A DNA stretch of 64,000 bases from Marinihelvus sp036351115 (lineage in GTDB: Bacteria; Pseudomonadota; Gammaproteobacteria; Xanthomonadales; SZUA-36): positions 1-64,000 of the forward strand of contig JAZBOL010000033.1 in the NCBI GenBank assembly GCA_036351115.1. Direction: 5' to 3'. The notes under the pieces were generated by a model. That model was not told where the DNA came from and did no database searches. It was given only the letters and a program-made list of their open reading frames with translations. Shown in pieces: positions 35,933 through 44,775 of this stretch; position 1 is the first letter of the stretch; the number at the start of each line of letters is the position of its first letter. The position numbers and the translations under genes are program-made.

Positions 35933-36811
35933 CTAGTGCGCCCCGGCCGCTGCCCGCAGGACCGACCGGATGGAGCGCTCGACCCGGCTCGCCCAGCCGG
36001 GTCCGAACAGGTTGAAATGATTCAGCAAGTGATACAGCTGGTAAAGCGTTCGCCGATCGTCCGCACCCGCGGGCAAGGGCCAGGTCGTCTCGTAGGCCTG
36101 GAACACCGCGCGGTCGAAACCGCCGAACAGTTCCATCATGGCGAGGTCGGTCTCGCGATCGCCGAAGTAGGGCGCCGGGTCGAAAATGACCGGCGATCCA
36201 TCGGCCAGGTAGCCGTGATTGCCACCCCACAGATCGCCGTGAACCAGGGATGGTGCGGGTGCATGGCCCAGGAGCCGCGCGCTGGCGGCTTCGAGTTCGG
36301 GCAGGGCGATCCCCGGATCCAGGCCGGCGACCCGGGCGCGGTCCAGCTGGGGGGCCAGGCGCCGGGACCACCAGAATTCGGGCCAGGAAGTCCCCGGGCG
36401 GTTGTCCTGGGGAGAGCCGCCGAGAAAATTGTTCTCGTGCCAGCCGAACCGTCGGTGCGATTGGCGGTGAAGTCGCGCGAGCCGACGTCCGAAATCGGCG
36501 GCATCCCCGTCGCGTGCGAACGCGAGCCACTCGGTGACGAGCCAGGCGTGTTCTTCGCTGCCGCCGGCAGTGACGGCGCGGGGCACGACCGGGCCGCCCG
36601 CCACGGCCAGGGCGGTCAGGGCGTTCATTTCCGTTTCGAAGAAGGGTCGGCAGGCGGCGGTATTCCACTTGACGAACCAGCGCCTGCCATCGCTTTCGAG
36701 CCGCGCGGCGCGGTGCGAGTCGCCTCCGCCGACCGGTGTGAGGCTTGCCGATCCGGGTTCGACGTCCAGCGCGAGACAGAGATCGGTCAGGAGATCGTCG
36801 GAAACCGACAC
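35933..36811 (-). CDS. Fructosamine-kinase-family protein
   Basis: This 292-residue protein of the FN3K/aminoglycoside-phosphotransferase-like fold has the motif VHGDLWGGNHGYL with catalytic Asp and the downstream DPAPYFGDRETDLAMMELF. Family members phosphorylate glycated lysines on proteins, starting deglycation. The gap to the 2OG-oxygenase gene upstream is 17 nt and to the Bax-like gene 16 nt, so the three are probably one operon. Confidence 0.9.
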   Translation of the reverse strand: MSVSDDLLTDLCLALDVEPGSASLTPVGGGDSHRAARLESDGRRWFVKWNTAACRPFFETEMNALTALAVAGGPVVPRAVTAGGSEEHAWLVTEWLAFARDGDAADFGRRLARLHRQSHRRFGWHENNFLGGSPQDNRPGTSWPEFWWSRRLAPQLDRARVAGLDPGIALPELEAASARLLGHAPAPSLVHGDLWGGNHGYLADGSPVIFDPAPYFGDRETDLAMMELFGGFDRAVFQAYETTWPLPAGADDRRTLYQLYHLLNHFNLFGPGWASRVERSIRSVLRAAAGAH

Positions 36812-36828
36812 GGTTCAGCCGGTGCGCT

Positions 36829-37461
36829 TCAATTGCTGGCCGGACCTTCGCCGCGCGCGGGGAGGTTGATGCCGGGCCGGTCCTTGACCGGCAGGGAAAC
36901 GGGTCCGAGCCGTTCGCGCTGGTCCAGGGCGTAGGCCGTGTAGTCGCCGTTCGCATCGACGTAATGCAGAAACACCTGGATCCAGAGTCCCTTCTCCAGG
37001 GGCTCGCGCCAGTGAGGGACCTCGGCGCCGCGATAGGCCAGCAGGTCTCCGGGCTTGAGGTCCACCGGGATGTTCTGCCCCGCGCTTTCGACCCAGATGG
37101 GCCAGCTGTCCACCGACCGGTACTGCCCCACGGGCAGGGTGACGCTGATTTCGCAGCTCGGCCGGTCCAGGTGGCTGGGCAGCCGGGACTCGGGCGTATA
37201 GCAGCGCAGGTAGGAGTAGCAGGGCAGTAACTCCAGGCCGAGGCGCCGCTGAAGGGGTGCGTGCAGCATGATCAGCAGCGCTTCGCCCATGGCGTCGCAG
37301 TAGCGGCCCCAGGCCTGGGTGCGCTTGTCCCAGATCATGTAGCCCTCGTGGGCGCGATTGAGCAGTGTGGCCTCGAACATGAGCCGCAGGGCATGGGGCG
37401 GCACCAGGTGCCTGAGCACGGCATAGCGCTGGGCTTCGAAAGACTGGGCGATGTCGGACAT
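36829..37461 (-). CDS. 2OG-Fe(II) oxygenase, aspartyl/prolyl hydroxylase-like
   Basis: This 210-residue cytosolic protein has the facial triad His97-x-Asp99 (SHLDRPSC) and His150 (VPHWRE), with a basic residue nearby (Arg152) for 2-oxoglutarate. The double-stranded beta-helix core spans about residues 80-165. The substrate is unknown; the family includes peptide hydroxylases. It is the first gene of the minus-strand group with the fructosamine kinase and lies divergently opposite a second oxygenase. Confidence 0.82.
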   Translation of the reverse strand: MSDIAQSFEAQRYAVLRHLVPPHALRLMFEATLLNRAHEGYMIWDKRTQAWGRYCDAMGEALLIMLHAPLQRRLGLELLPCYSYLRCYTPESRLPSHLDRPSCEISVTLPVGQYRSVDSWPIWVESAGQNIPVDLKPGDLLAYRGAEVPHWREPLEKGLWIQVFLHYVDANGDYTAYALDQRERLGPVSLPVKDRPGINLPARGEGPASN

Positions 37462-37573
37462 GGCGAGGTGGCAGGTCGTGGTTACGCTCGGGTTTACGGC
37501 CGCGTGACCGGTCCGCTGGCGCCGGTGAGGAGCGGGTTATAATTCCGGCGAATTCTAGCAAACCCGGCCGCGC

Positions 37574-38932
37574 ATGACGCCAGAATCCCTTCGACAAGCT
37601 GCCGAGCAGGGGCATGCCGATGCCCAGTTGAAGCTCGGTATCGCGTGCCTGACCGGCGACGGCATGCCGGCCCAGGATGTCGTGCAGGGCCGGGAATGGC
37701 TGGGAAGAGCGGCCGATAATGGCCAGGTAGAGGCCGCGCGCTTCCTGGGCCTGATCCTGCTTCGTGGCATGGATGTCGTGCCGGAGCCCGAGCGTGGCGA
37801 AGCCCTCCTGGCCCAGGCTGCCGAAGCCGGCGACCTCGAGGCAACCTGGTGGCTGGCATGCTACCGCGCCGGAGACCGTTCCGCCGCGCCGCGACTCGCG
37901 GAAGCCCGGCCCCTGCTCGAGCGGGCCGCTGCCGCCGGGCACCCCCGCGCCATGACGCATCTGGCCTATTCACTGGATGGGGTCCTGGGTCCCGGGTCCC
38001 CGGTGCACGAGGGAACGCTCGAAGCCGGCCACTGGTTGCTGAAAGCGGCGCGGGCCGGCGATGGGGGCGCGCTCCTGGCGCTGGCCGAATGGTGTCACAC
38101 GGGTCGCGGGCTGCCGCGGGATGCGGGGCGTGCCCGCGCCCTCGCAGAGGCTGCCGAACGCCGGGGATGGGAGATTGCCGGGGAATACGCCCGCGGCCTC
38201 CCGGACCCGGTCGGAGCGGCCGGGGCCAACGCCTTTCCCGCACCCGCGGAACTTTCCCTCGCCAACGACGGCACCTTGCCGGCGCCGCGCCTCGAGGCCC
38301 GGAGCTGGTCGCCCCGCGTCCTGTTCATGCATGACCTGTTGACGACCTTCGAGTGCGCGGAAGTGGCCAATGCCGCCCGCGAGCATCTCATGCCGTCCTT
38401 CATCGTCGACCAGGACGGGCAACACAGCATGAACGATATCCGCACCAGTCACGAATTCCGCCTGCGCCCGGCCTTTCGGAACCTGGTCATCGACACCATC
38501 GAACGGCGCATGGCGGATTGGAGCCACTATCCCATGGCGCATGGTGAACTGCCCCTGGTGCTGCGCTATGAACGATCACAGAGTTTCGAGCAGCATTTCG
38601 ACTACTTTATTCCCGAGCGCTTCGGTCGGGGCGAAGGGCCCATGGCCGAAGGGGGGCAGCGTGTCGCGACGCAACTGGTGTACCTGAACGAAGACTTCGA
38701 GGGCGGCGAAACCCGCTTCGACCGGGCCGACCTGGTCGTGACGCCCCGGCGTGGCCTGTGCATGATGTTTCACAACGTCGGCCCCGATCACAATGTCGAT
38801 CCCCTGACCCGTCACACCGGGGTGGCGGTCAACCGGGGCGTCAAGTGGCTGTTGTCCCGCTGGATCCGTGAATTGCCCGCAGACCAGCTGGCTGCTGACC
38901 ATGTGCGTGACCGCTACCTGGGCGAAGACTGA
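37574..38932 (+). CDS. Sel1-repeat/prolyl-4-hydroxylase-like 2OG-Fe(II) oxygenase
   Basis: This 452-residue protein has an N-terminal half of Sel1-type helical repeats (about 5-200, with repeated ADAQLKLGIACLTGDG-like units). Its C-terminal P4Hc domain carries His341-x-Asp343 (QHFDYF), His414 and Lys424 (TRHTGVAVNRGVKW). Sel1 repeats usually bind peptides, so they may present a substrate to the hydroxylase. A TATAAT at 37538-37543 lies 30 nt upstream of the ATG. It faces the first 2OG oxygenase across 112 bp. Confidence 0.88.
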   Translation: MTPESLRQAAEQGHADAQLKLGIACLTGDGMPAQDVVQGREWLGRAADNGQVEAARFLGLILLRGMDVVPEPERGEALLAQAAEAGDLEATWWLACYRAGDRSAAPRLAEARPLLERAAAAGHPRAMTHLAYSLDGVLGPGSPVHEGTLEAGHWLLKAARAGDGGALLALAEWCHTGRGLPRDAGRARALAEAAERRGWEIAGEYARGLPDPVGAAGANAFPAPAELSLANDGTLPAPRLEARSWSPRVLFMHDLLTTFECAEVANAAREHLMPSFIVDQDGQHSMNDIRTSHEFRLRPAFRNLVIDTIERRMADWSHYPMAHGELPLVLRYERSQSFEQHFDYFIPERFGRGEGPMAEGGQRVATQLVYLNEDFEGGETRFDRADLVVTPRRGLCMMFHNVGPDHNVDPLTRHTGVAVNRGVKWLLSRWIRELPADQLAADHVRDRYLGED

Positions 38933-39497
38933 CGTGTCGGGATGGGCGTCTCGAGCGCCATTCCGGTTGAAATAGCCGAGAAGTGCCGGTTAAACGGGAA
39001 TTAAATTCCGAGTGGTCATTTGCGGAGGCTTGCGCTAATATATGTATTGATAAGGGTACTATTTTCTGTAAGTCCTTGATCCTGCAAGCGGTAACACGCA
39101 AAGCGGGGCCTGACTTGAGAGAAAGGGGAGCCGTCAGCCGACCCACTCAGGCGACCGGCAGACGGCAACAATGCAGACAGTCGCTCATCAGCAGCGGCCT
39201 CGGGAGAGTCTGCATCCTCATCTTGAGGCGGTCTTCTGCCGTCACAGCAAATTGGATTCCTTTGCAGGTCACGTCCGCGTGGCCAGATCACCAACTTATC
39301 GGTGATACCGTTGTAGGTCCTTACACGTATGTAGTCAGTGAACGGAAAGCTACAACGGAGAAAATGACAGGGAATTGCCATCCAGGGAATATTGGATAGC
39401 GAAGTCTCCTCGGATCGGTTCGAATGGCTCACAGGACGTGAGGCTCTAGGACCAACCACACGGCAGGGGAACCGGTCGTGGTTAAAGGAGATACAAC
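38933..39497 (+). other. Long leader or non-coding transcript ahead of the small membrane gene
   Basis: These 565 bases hold no convincing gene. They are AT-richer than the flanks. A promoter TGGTCA (39013-39018), 17-nt spacer, TAATAT (39036-39041) predicts a start near 39048 and hence a leader of about 450 nt. Several stems are possible in 39090-39240, and an ACGCAAAGC string at 39096-39104 recalls part of GEMM riboswitches, but the rest does not fit. Confidence 0.5.
39013..39041 (+). promoter_or_regulatory. Promoter upstream of the small membrane gene
   Basis: TGGTCA and TAATAT hexamers have 17-nt spacing and sit in an AT-rich patch. Confidence 0.5.
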
Positions 39498-39719
39498 ATG
39501 TTGGAAATCATCTTGATCGCCTCCGGCGCATTCCTCGCAGCTCTGTTCTGCGTTTGGGTGTACCGAATCGCGAAATCAATGCATGACTCCAAGTTCCGCC
39601 AGGTCAAACTGGCAGGTCAGGAAGAGGCCATGAACATCGGCCGGGGTTCCGGTACGGTGGAACTCAAGGTTTCCGGCTCCAACGGCGCGGGCAACGCTCG
39701 CAAGCCCTGGGGCTGGTAA
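39498..39719 (+). CDS. 73-residue single-pass membrane protein
   Basis: The protein has one N-terminal membrane helix (about 3-23, IILIASGAFLAALFCVWVYRI) and a hydrophilic tail of about 50 residues with Gly/Ser/Asn content ending PWGW. The AAAGGAG 8-12 nt before the ATG is near-perfect. The family is not recognised. It is flanked by a promoter far upstream and a clear terminator, so it is likely a monocistronic unit. Confidence 0.7.
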   Translation: MLEIILIASGAFLAALFCVWVYRIAKSMHDSKFRQVKLAGQEEAMNIGRGSGTVELKVSGSNGAGNARKPWGW

Positions 39720-39805
39720 GCAACAGGGCAATACTGGCCTGGTTGTGACCGACTGACTCGAAGGATCGCTTGGGGGGATCGGGACGCGCGTCCCGAACCA
39801 GAAAG

Positions 39806-39852
39806 AACGCTGAATGGCCTGCGATGATTCGCTTGCCACTCAGCGTTTTTTT
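39806..39852 (+). terminator. Rho-independent terminator
   Basis: Nested stem: AACGCTGA (39806-39813) with TCAGCGTT (39840-39847), inner GGC/GCC and GCGA/TCGC pairs, then a run of seven T residues ending at 39852. A second perfect palindrome, CGGGACGC/GCGTCCCG, lies at 39780-39795. Confidence 0.9.
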
Positions 39853-39945
39853 GTGCCTTTCTGTTTCGGTTTGCCGGCACGCGGTTGGTCGCCGCGATTC
39901 GTGGCGCCGCGCTGGGCAGGCCTGCCCGGATTCAGTCGGCCCGGG

Positions 39946-40287
39946 TCAGTCGAGCAGGGCGCTGATCTTGGCGGCGCAGATGAAGTCGTTCTCCGAGAGG
40001 CCGTCGATGGCGTGGGTGGTGAACCCCACCTCGCAGTAGTTGTAGCCCGCGGAAAAATCCGGGTGGTGGTTTTCCTTGTTCACCACCCACGCCATGGCGT
40101 TGATGAAGGCCACGGTGCGGTAGAAGCCCTTGAATTCGAAGCGGCGGCTGATCATCTTGCTGTCGTCGCTCAGCTCCCAGCCAGGCAGGTCCGCCAGCAG
40201 GCGTTTCGCTTCCTCGCGGTCGATGGGGTCCACGCCGCCCTCGCAGGGCACGCAATGTTTCTCGGTCAGGTCACACGCGGTGGCCAT
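39946..40287 (-). CDS. phhB: 4a-hydroxytetrahydrobiopterin dehydratase
   Basis: This 113-residue PCD/DCoH-fold enzyme regenerates the pterin cofactor used by phenylalanine hydroxylase. The active-site motif is visible as NKENHHPDFSAGYNYCEVGFTTHA. It follows phhA on the minus strand by 50 nt, as in Pseudomonas-type phh clusters. Confidence 0.95.
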   Translation of the reverse strand: MATACDLTEKHCVPCEGGVDPIDREEAKRLLADLPGWELSDDSKMISRRFEFKGFYRTVAFINAMAWVVNKENHHPDFSAGYNYCEVGFTTHAIDGLSENDFICAAKISALLD

Positions 40288-40337
40288 GGTCGCTCCTTGC
40301 CCATTTCGGGCAGTGATGTTTCAGGCAATGATGGCTG

Positions 40338-41132
40338 TCAGGCGCTTTGCTTGACAGGATAAGTGGGTTCGAACATGCCCAGTCGGCGTGCTTCGCTGAT
40401 CATGCCGACCAGGTCCGACTGCGCCAGCTCGAACAGCGTGTCGAAGGATTCGAGGGTGTAGTACACCGTTTGATAGATATCGATCCGGTAAGGCGTTCTC
40501 AAGACATCGACGGGATCGAAGGGGCGCCGGTCGGGCACGTCGCTGTGCAGGGCGTACTCGAGTTCGCCGGGGCTGCTGACAATGCCGGCGCCGTAGCTGC
40601 GCAGGCCTTCCGGCGTTTCGATGAGTCCGAATTCGACCGTGAACCAGAACAGGCGCGCCAGCATGGCGTGATCTTTCTTGTCCGCCGCCAGGCCGGCCTT
40701 GCCGTAGGCCTCGGTGAAGGCCGCGAACCGGTAGTCGGTCAGCAGCGGTGTGTGTCCGAAAATCTCGTGGAAAATGTCGGGTTCTTCGAGGTAGTCCAGG
40801 TCTTCGGAGTCCCGGATGAACGTCGCTGCCGGGAATTGCCGGTTCGCCAGCAGCTCGAAGAAGCTTGTGAAGTCGATCAGTGCCGCTACCGGTGCGACGG
40901 ACCACCCCGTGTGCTCCTGCAGCACGGCGGAGATGTCCGGGAGCTGGGGGATGCGGTCCCGGGGAAAGTCCATCAGCGCCAGCGCGTCGATGTACTCCTG
41001 GCAGACCTGCCCCTCGAGACGGGGCAGCTGGCGCTCGATGAGCGTCGCCCAGGTGGCGTTTTCCTCGTCGGAATAGGCGATGGTGCCATCGGCGTCCGGC
41101 GTGTGGGAAACGTACTTGGTCGACTTCGGCAT
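40338..41132 (-). CDS. phhA: Phenylalanine 4-monooxygenase
   Basis: This 264-residue enzyme converts phenylalanine to tyrosine using tetrahydropterin. Fe ligands are His122, His127 (FHEIFGHTPL) and Glu167. The ATG at 41132 is favoured by AAGGAG upstream; the frame continues past it without family residues. It is divergent from an Lrp-type regulator across an AT-rich 132-bp gap. Confidence 0.96.
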   Translation of the reverse strand: MPKSTKYVSHTPDADGTIAYSDEENATWATLIERQLPRLEGQVCQEYIDALALMDFPRDRIPQLPDISAVLQEHTGWSVAPVAALIDFTSFFELLANRQFPAATFIRDSEDLDYLEEPDIFHEIFGHTPLLTDYRFAAFTEAYGKAGLAADKKDHAMLARLFWFTVEFGLIETPEGLRSYGAGIVSSPGELEYALHSDVPDRRPFDPVDVLRTPYRIDIYQTVYYTLESFDTLFELAQSDLVGMISEARRLGMFEPTYPVKQSA

Positions 41133-41264
41133 GGACCGCTCCTTGAAGAGTTTGTCGTTACAGTTTACCCGAGAGCCGAAAAAAATGATTATCAATTTTT
41201 TCTCAGGAGCTTAAAAAATGATATAAATATTCTAATCTAACCTGAATTAGCGCATAAAATTACC

Positions 41265-41750
41265 GTGAAAATCGATTCCATAGACCAAAAAATCCTCGAC
41301 GCACTCCAGGCCGATGGACAGCTGTCCAGCCAGGCGCTGGCGGAACGCGTTGGTCTGTCCACGTCGCCATGCTGGCGGCGTGTCCGTCGATTGCAGGAGC
41401 AGGGGGTGATTCGCGCCACGGTCGCCCTGGTCGATGCGGAGCGCGTGGGTTTGATGGTGACGGCCCTCGCCATGGTGACCCTCGAGGACCACCATCCCGA
41501 CTCGGTCCAGGAGTTCACCCGCATGGTGCAGGAGCGCCCGGAAATTCTCGAGTGCCATGCGACCAGCGGGCAGCATGACTACACCCTGAAAGTCGTCTGC
41601 GAAAGCATTCACGCTTACGACGATCTGCTGTCCCGCTGGATCATGCCCTGCAAGGCGGTGAACATGGTCAACACGAGCTTCGTATTGCGCAGTACGAAGA
41701 ATACAACGGCACTTCCGATACCTGCGCGAGACTCCTCGAGCGTGACTTGA
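41265..41750 (+). CDS. Lrp/AsnC-family transcriptional regulator
   Basis: This 161-residue regulator has an N-terminal HTH (about 4-60, QALAERVGLSTSPCWRRVRRL) and a C-terminal RAM/AsnC effector domain (65-145). It lies divergent to phhA, so phenylalanine- or tyrosine-responsive control of phhAB is likely by position. The GTG start at 41265 lies in an AT-rich promoter region shared with phhA. Confidence 0.92.
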   Translation: MKIDSIDQKILDALQADGQLSSQALAERVGLSTSPCWRRVRRLQEQGVIRATVALVDAERVGLMVTALAMVTLEDHHPDSVQEFTRMVQERPEILECHATSGQHDYTLKVVCESIHAYDDLLSRWIMPCKAVNMVNTSFVLRSTKNTTALPIPARDSSSVT

Positions 41751-41827
41751 CCCAGGTCGTTGCTTCCTCCGGGTCAAGCACGTATAAACTGCTTTTCAGC
41801 ATGCGCTGCAAGGCGCGGGAAGCCATC

Positions 41828-42949
41828 GTGAAACCCTCTCTCAAGCCGGCCAACCCCCGGTTTTCTTCCGGTCCGTGCAGCAAGCGGCCCGGCTACGACG
41901 TTCAAAATCTGGACACGCGCGCGCTCGGGCGCTCCCATCGCTCGGCCCTCGGAAAAGCGCTTCTGGGCTCGGCATGCCAACGCACCGCCGAGATCCTGGG
42001 CCTGCCTCCCGGCTACCGGGTCGGCATCGTGCCCGCCTCCGACACGGGCGCCTTCGAGATGGCCATGTGGTCGCTCCTCGGCGAGCGCCCGGTGGACGTG
42101 TTCTTCTGGGAGTCCTTCGGCAAGGGCTGGAAGGTCGATATCGAGCAGCAGCTGAAGCTCGGGAACACGCGCTATTTCGATGCGCCCTATGGCCAGCTTC
42201 CGGACCTGTCCCAGGCCGACCCCGCCCACGACATCGTGTTCACCTGGAACGGCACCACTTCCGGGGTGCGCGTACCGGACGGTAACTGGATCGACGACGA
42301 TCGCAGCGGCCTGACCCTGTGCGATGCGACCTCCGCGGTTTTCGCCCAGGATCTGCCCTGGGAAAAGCTCGACGTGGTCACCTACAGCTGGCAAAAGGTG
42401 CTGGGTGGCGAAGCGGCGCATGGCGTGCTGATCCTGAGCCCGCGGGCCGTGGAGCGCCTGGAATCCTGGACGCCCCCGTGGCCCATGCCCAAGATCTTTC
42501 GCCTGACCAAGAACGGTGCGCTGAACGAGGGCATATTCCAGGGCGCGACGATCAACACTCCTTCCATGCTGTGTGTCGCGGACTATCTCGACGCCCTCGA
42601 CTGGGTGGAGTCCCTCGGCGGGGTGGCGGAGGCCCGTGCAAGGTGTGATCGCAATGCCCGGATCGTCGCGGATTTCGTGGCGGAAACTCCCTGGCTTTCT
42701 CACCTGGCCGACGTGCCGGATACCCGCTCCAACACGTCGGTCTGCCTGACCGTGGACCTGCCGGCCGACGACGTCAAGCGCATGGTGAGCCTGCTGGCGG
42801 ACGAGGGCGTTGCTTACGACATCGGCGCTTACCGCGATGCGCCTCCCGGGCTTCGTCTGTGGTGTGGCGCCACCGTGGAAGCCAGCGACCTCGAGGCCCT
42901 CATGCCCTGGCTGGCCTGGGCCTACGGCACCGTCAAATCAAAATCCTGA
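41828..42949 (+). CDS. serC: Phosphoserine aminotransferase (short alphaproteobacterial-type)
   Basis: This 373-residue PLP enzyme converts 3-phosphohydroxypyruvate to phosphoserine. The Schiff-base lysine is in YSWQKVLGGEAAHG. The start sequence MKPSLKPANPRFSSGPCSKRPGY matches the branch of SerC common in Alphaproteobacteria rather than the E. coli type. GTG 41828 is chosen; an upstream frame to 41747 has no family residues. serA follows by 9 nt. Confidence 0.93.
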   Translation: MKPSLKPANPRFSSGPCSKRPGYDVQNLDTRALGRSHRSALGKALLGSACQRTAEILGLPPGYRVGIVPASDTGAFEMAMWSLLGERPVDVFFWESFGKGWKVDIEQQLKLGNTRYFDAPYGQLPDLSQADPAHDIVFTWNGTTSGVRVPDGNWIDDDRSGLTLCDATSAVFAQDLPWEKLDVVTYSWQKVLGGEAAHGVLILSPRAVERLESWTPPWPMPKIFRLTKNGALNEGIFQGATINTPSMLCVADYLDALDWVESLGGVAEARARCDRNARIVADFVAETPWLSHLADVPDTRSNTSVCLTVDLPADDVKRMVSLLADEGVAYDIGAYRDAPPGLRLWCGATVEASDLEALMPWLAWAYGTVKSKS

Positions 42950-42958
42950 AGGACCTTT

Positions 42959-44128
42959 ATGTTCAATATCCGCACGTATAACCGCATTTCCGAGAAGGGG
43001 CTGGGCCTCTTCGAACCCGATCGTTACCGCGTCGAACAGGGGCTCGACGACCCCGACGCCTTCGTCCTGCGGAGCCAGAAGCTCCACGGCGAACCGCTGC
43101 CGGAAACCCTTCTTGCCATGGCCCGGGCCGGCGCGGGCGTGAATAACATTCCCGTGGACGCCTGCACGGAGCAGGGCATCGTGGTGTTCAACACCCCCGG
43201 AGCGAATGCGAATGCGGTCAAGGAGCTGGTGCTCGCCGGCCTGTTGCTCGGTTCCCGGGATATCTACGGCGGCCTGGCCTTCGTGCAGGGACTGACCGAC
43301 GAGAAAGACCCGGCCGCTCTGTCCAGGTTGCTCGAGGCGGAAAAAAAGCGCTTCGCCGGCAATGAGCTCTATGGCAAGACCCTGGGCGTGGTTGGCCTGG
43401 GCGCGATCGGCGCCATGGTCGCCAACATGGCGCTCGAGCTCGGGATGAAGGTCGCCGGCTATGACCCGGCCATTTCCGTCGAGGCCGCCTGGCGCCTCTC
43501 GAGCCAGGTGCAGAAGGTCGAATCCCTGCAGGATTTGCTGGGTATCTCCGACTACCTGACGCTGCACATTCCCGCCAACGAGCACACGGCGGGGCTGATC
43601 GGCCCCGAGGCCTTCGCCGCGATGAAGCCCGGTGCGTGCCTGCTGAACTTCGCGCGGGAGCAGGTGGTGGACCAGGAGGCCCTGGTCGAGGCGCTGAACA
43701 GCGGTCCGCTGCGCCGCTACGTGGCGGATTTCCCGCGCCCGGAACTCATTGGCAACCCCGCCGCCGTGCTCATGCCACACATCGGCGCCAGTACGGCGGA
43801 GGCCGAGGAGAACTGCGCGGTCATGGCGGCCACCCAGCTGAAGGACTTCCTGGAGAACGGCAACATCGTGAACTCGGTGAACTTCCCGCGCACACGGATG
43901 GCGCGAAACGGGGGGCACCGCATTACCTTCGCCAACCGCAACATTCCGAAGGTGCTGGGGACGGTGCTCGGCGTGCTGGCGGACCGGAACATCAACGTCA
44001 TCGACCTGGTGAACAAGAGTCGCGGCGACATCGCCTATAACATCCTCGATCTCGAGACCCCGGCGGGTCCCAACGCCCTGGAGGAAATCCGCCAGGCCGA
44101 GGGTGTGATCCGGCTGCGGGAGCTCTGA
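42959..44128 (+). CDS. serA: D-3-phosphoglycerate dehydrogenase
   Basis: This 389-residue dehydrogenase carries out the first step of serine synthesis. The NAD-binding motif is VGLGAIGAMVAN (about 142-153), and the substrate domain lies around it. A C-terminal ACT domain (about 320-389, VLGTVLGVLADRNINVIDL) suggests serine feedback. It forms an operon with serC. Confidence 0.96.
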   Translation: MFNIRTYNRISEKGLGLFEPDRYRVEQGLDDPDAFVLRSQKLHGEPLPETLLAMARAGAGVNNIPVDACTEQGIVVFNTPGANANAVKELVLAGLLLGSRDIYGGLAFVQGLTDEKDPAALSRLLEAEKKRFAGNELYGKTLGVVGLGAIGAMVANMALELGMKVAGYDPAISVEAAWRLSSQVQKVESLQDLLGISDYLTLHIPANEHTAGLIGPEAFAAMKPGACLLNFAREQVVDQEALVEALNSGPLRRYVADFPRPELIGNPAAVLMPHIGASTAEAEENCAVMAATQLKDFLENGNIVNSVNFPRTRMARNGGHRITFANRNIPKVLGTVLGVLADRNINVIDLVNKSRGDIAYNILDLETPAGPNALEEIRQAEGVIRLREL

Positions 44129-44342
44129 GGCGCGCGCGGCGCTCAAAAGGCCGTCCATCGCCCGGAGAAAGCATCCATGGCGCACCTCGCCCAGCTGAAC
44201 ATCACTCGCCTTGCGCGTTTCCGCCGGCACGACGCCACGGCGGAGGCCTTCGGCTTCAGTGAGCGCTTTCCGCCACCGGCCTGACGCCCATGCTATGCTC
44301 CGGGGCCCCTGCAGCGAACGGCAAAACGTCCGGAGGCCGGTC

Positions 44343-44720
44343 ATGATTGGATACGTCACGGTGGGCACCAACGATCTGGAACGAGCGGTCGCGTTTTACG
44401 ACGCGCTCTTCGCCGAGCTCGGCGCCAAGCGGTTCATGGAGCACGAAGGCACCTTCGTCGCCTGGGCCGTCTCGCCGGACCAGGCCGGCTTTTCCGTGAC
44501 CAAACCTTTCGATGGCAACCCGGCCACCGTGGGGAACGGCTGCATGACCGCCCTTGCCGTGGATTCCCCGGACGCGGTCGATCGCGTCTATGCGAAGGCC
44601 ATCGAGCTGGGGGCGGCCTGCGAGGGTCCGGCTGGTCCGCGGGAAAGCGGCTTTTATGCCGGCTACTTCCGGGACCTGGACGGCAACAAGCTCAACGTAT
44701 TTCATTTTGCGGGCGTTTGA
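44343..44720 (+). CDS. VOC/glyoxalase-like small protein
   Basis: This 125-residue single VOC domain opens MIGYVTVGTNDLERAVAFYDALF and ends with a DLDGNKLNVFHF motif. Such proteins include glyoxalases and antibiotic-resistance or dioxygenase relatives; the function is not assignable. The ATG at 44343 fits the domain start and the frame upstream is not family-like. Confidence 0.85.
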   Translation: MIGYVTVGTNDLERAVAFYDALFAELGAKRFMEHEGTFVAWAVSPDQAGFSVTKPFDGNPATVGNGCMTALAVDSPDAVDRVYAKAIELGAACEGPAGPRESGFYAGYFRDLDGNKLNVFHFAGV

Positions 44721-44775
44721 CCCGCCAACGCTGAACGAGACGGGCAAACGAACCCGTCCGAGATGAGGAGGTGAC

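Noticed and set aside
39096..39104. ACGCAAAGC resembling a c-di-GMP (GEMM) riboswitch core
   Set aside because: The flanking stems, tetraloop receptor and terminal GGTTACCG-like segment are missing.
39410..39440. GGTTCGAAT-like T-loop string suggesting a tRNA
   Set aside because: No acceptor stem, D-arm or anticodon arm can be built around it.
39016..39459. Minus-strand ORF of 147 residues in the leader
   Set aside because: Composition is unlike a protein, there is no ribosome site, and the region has promoter and leader features on the plus strand.
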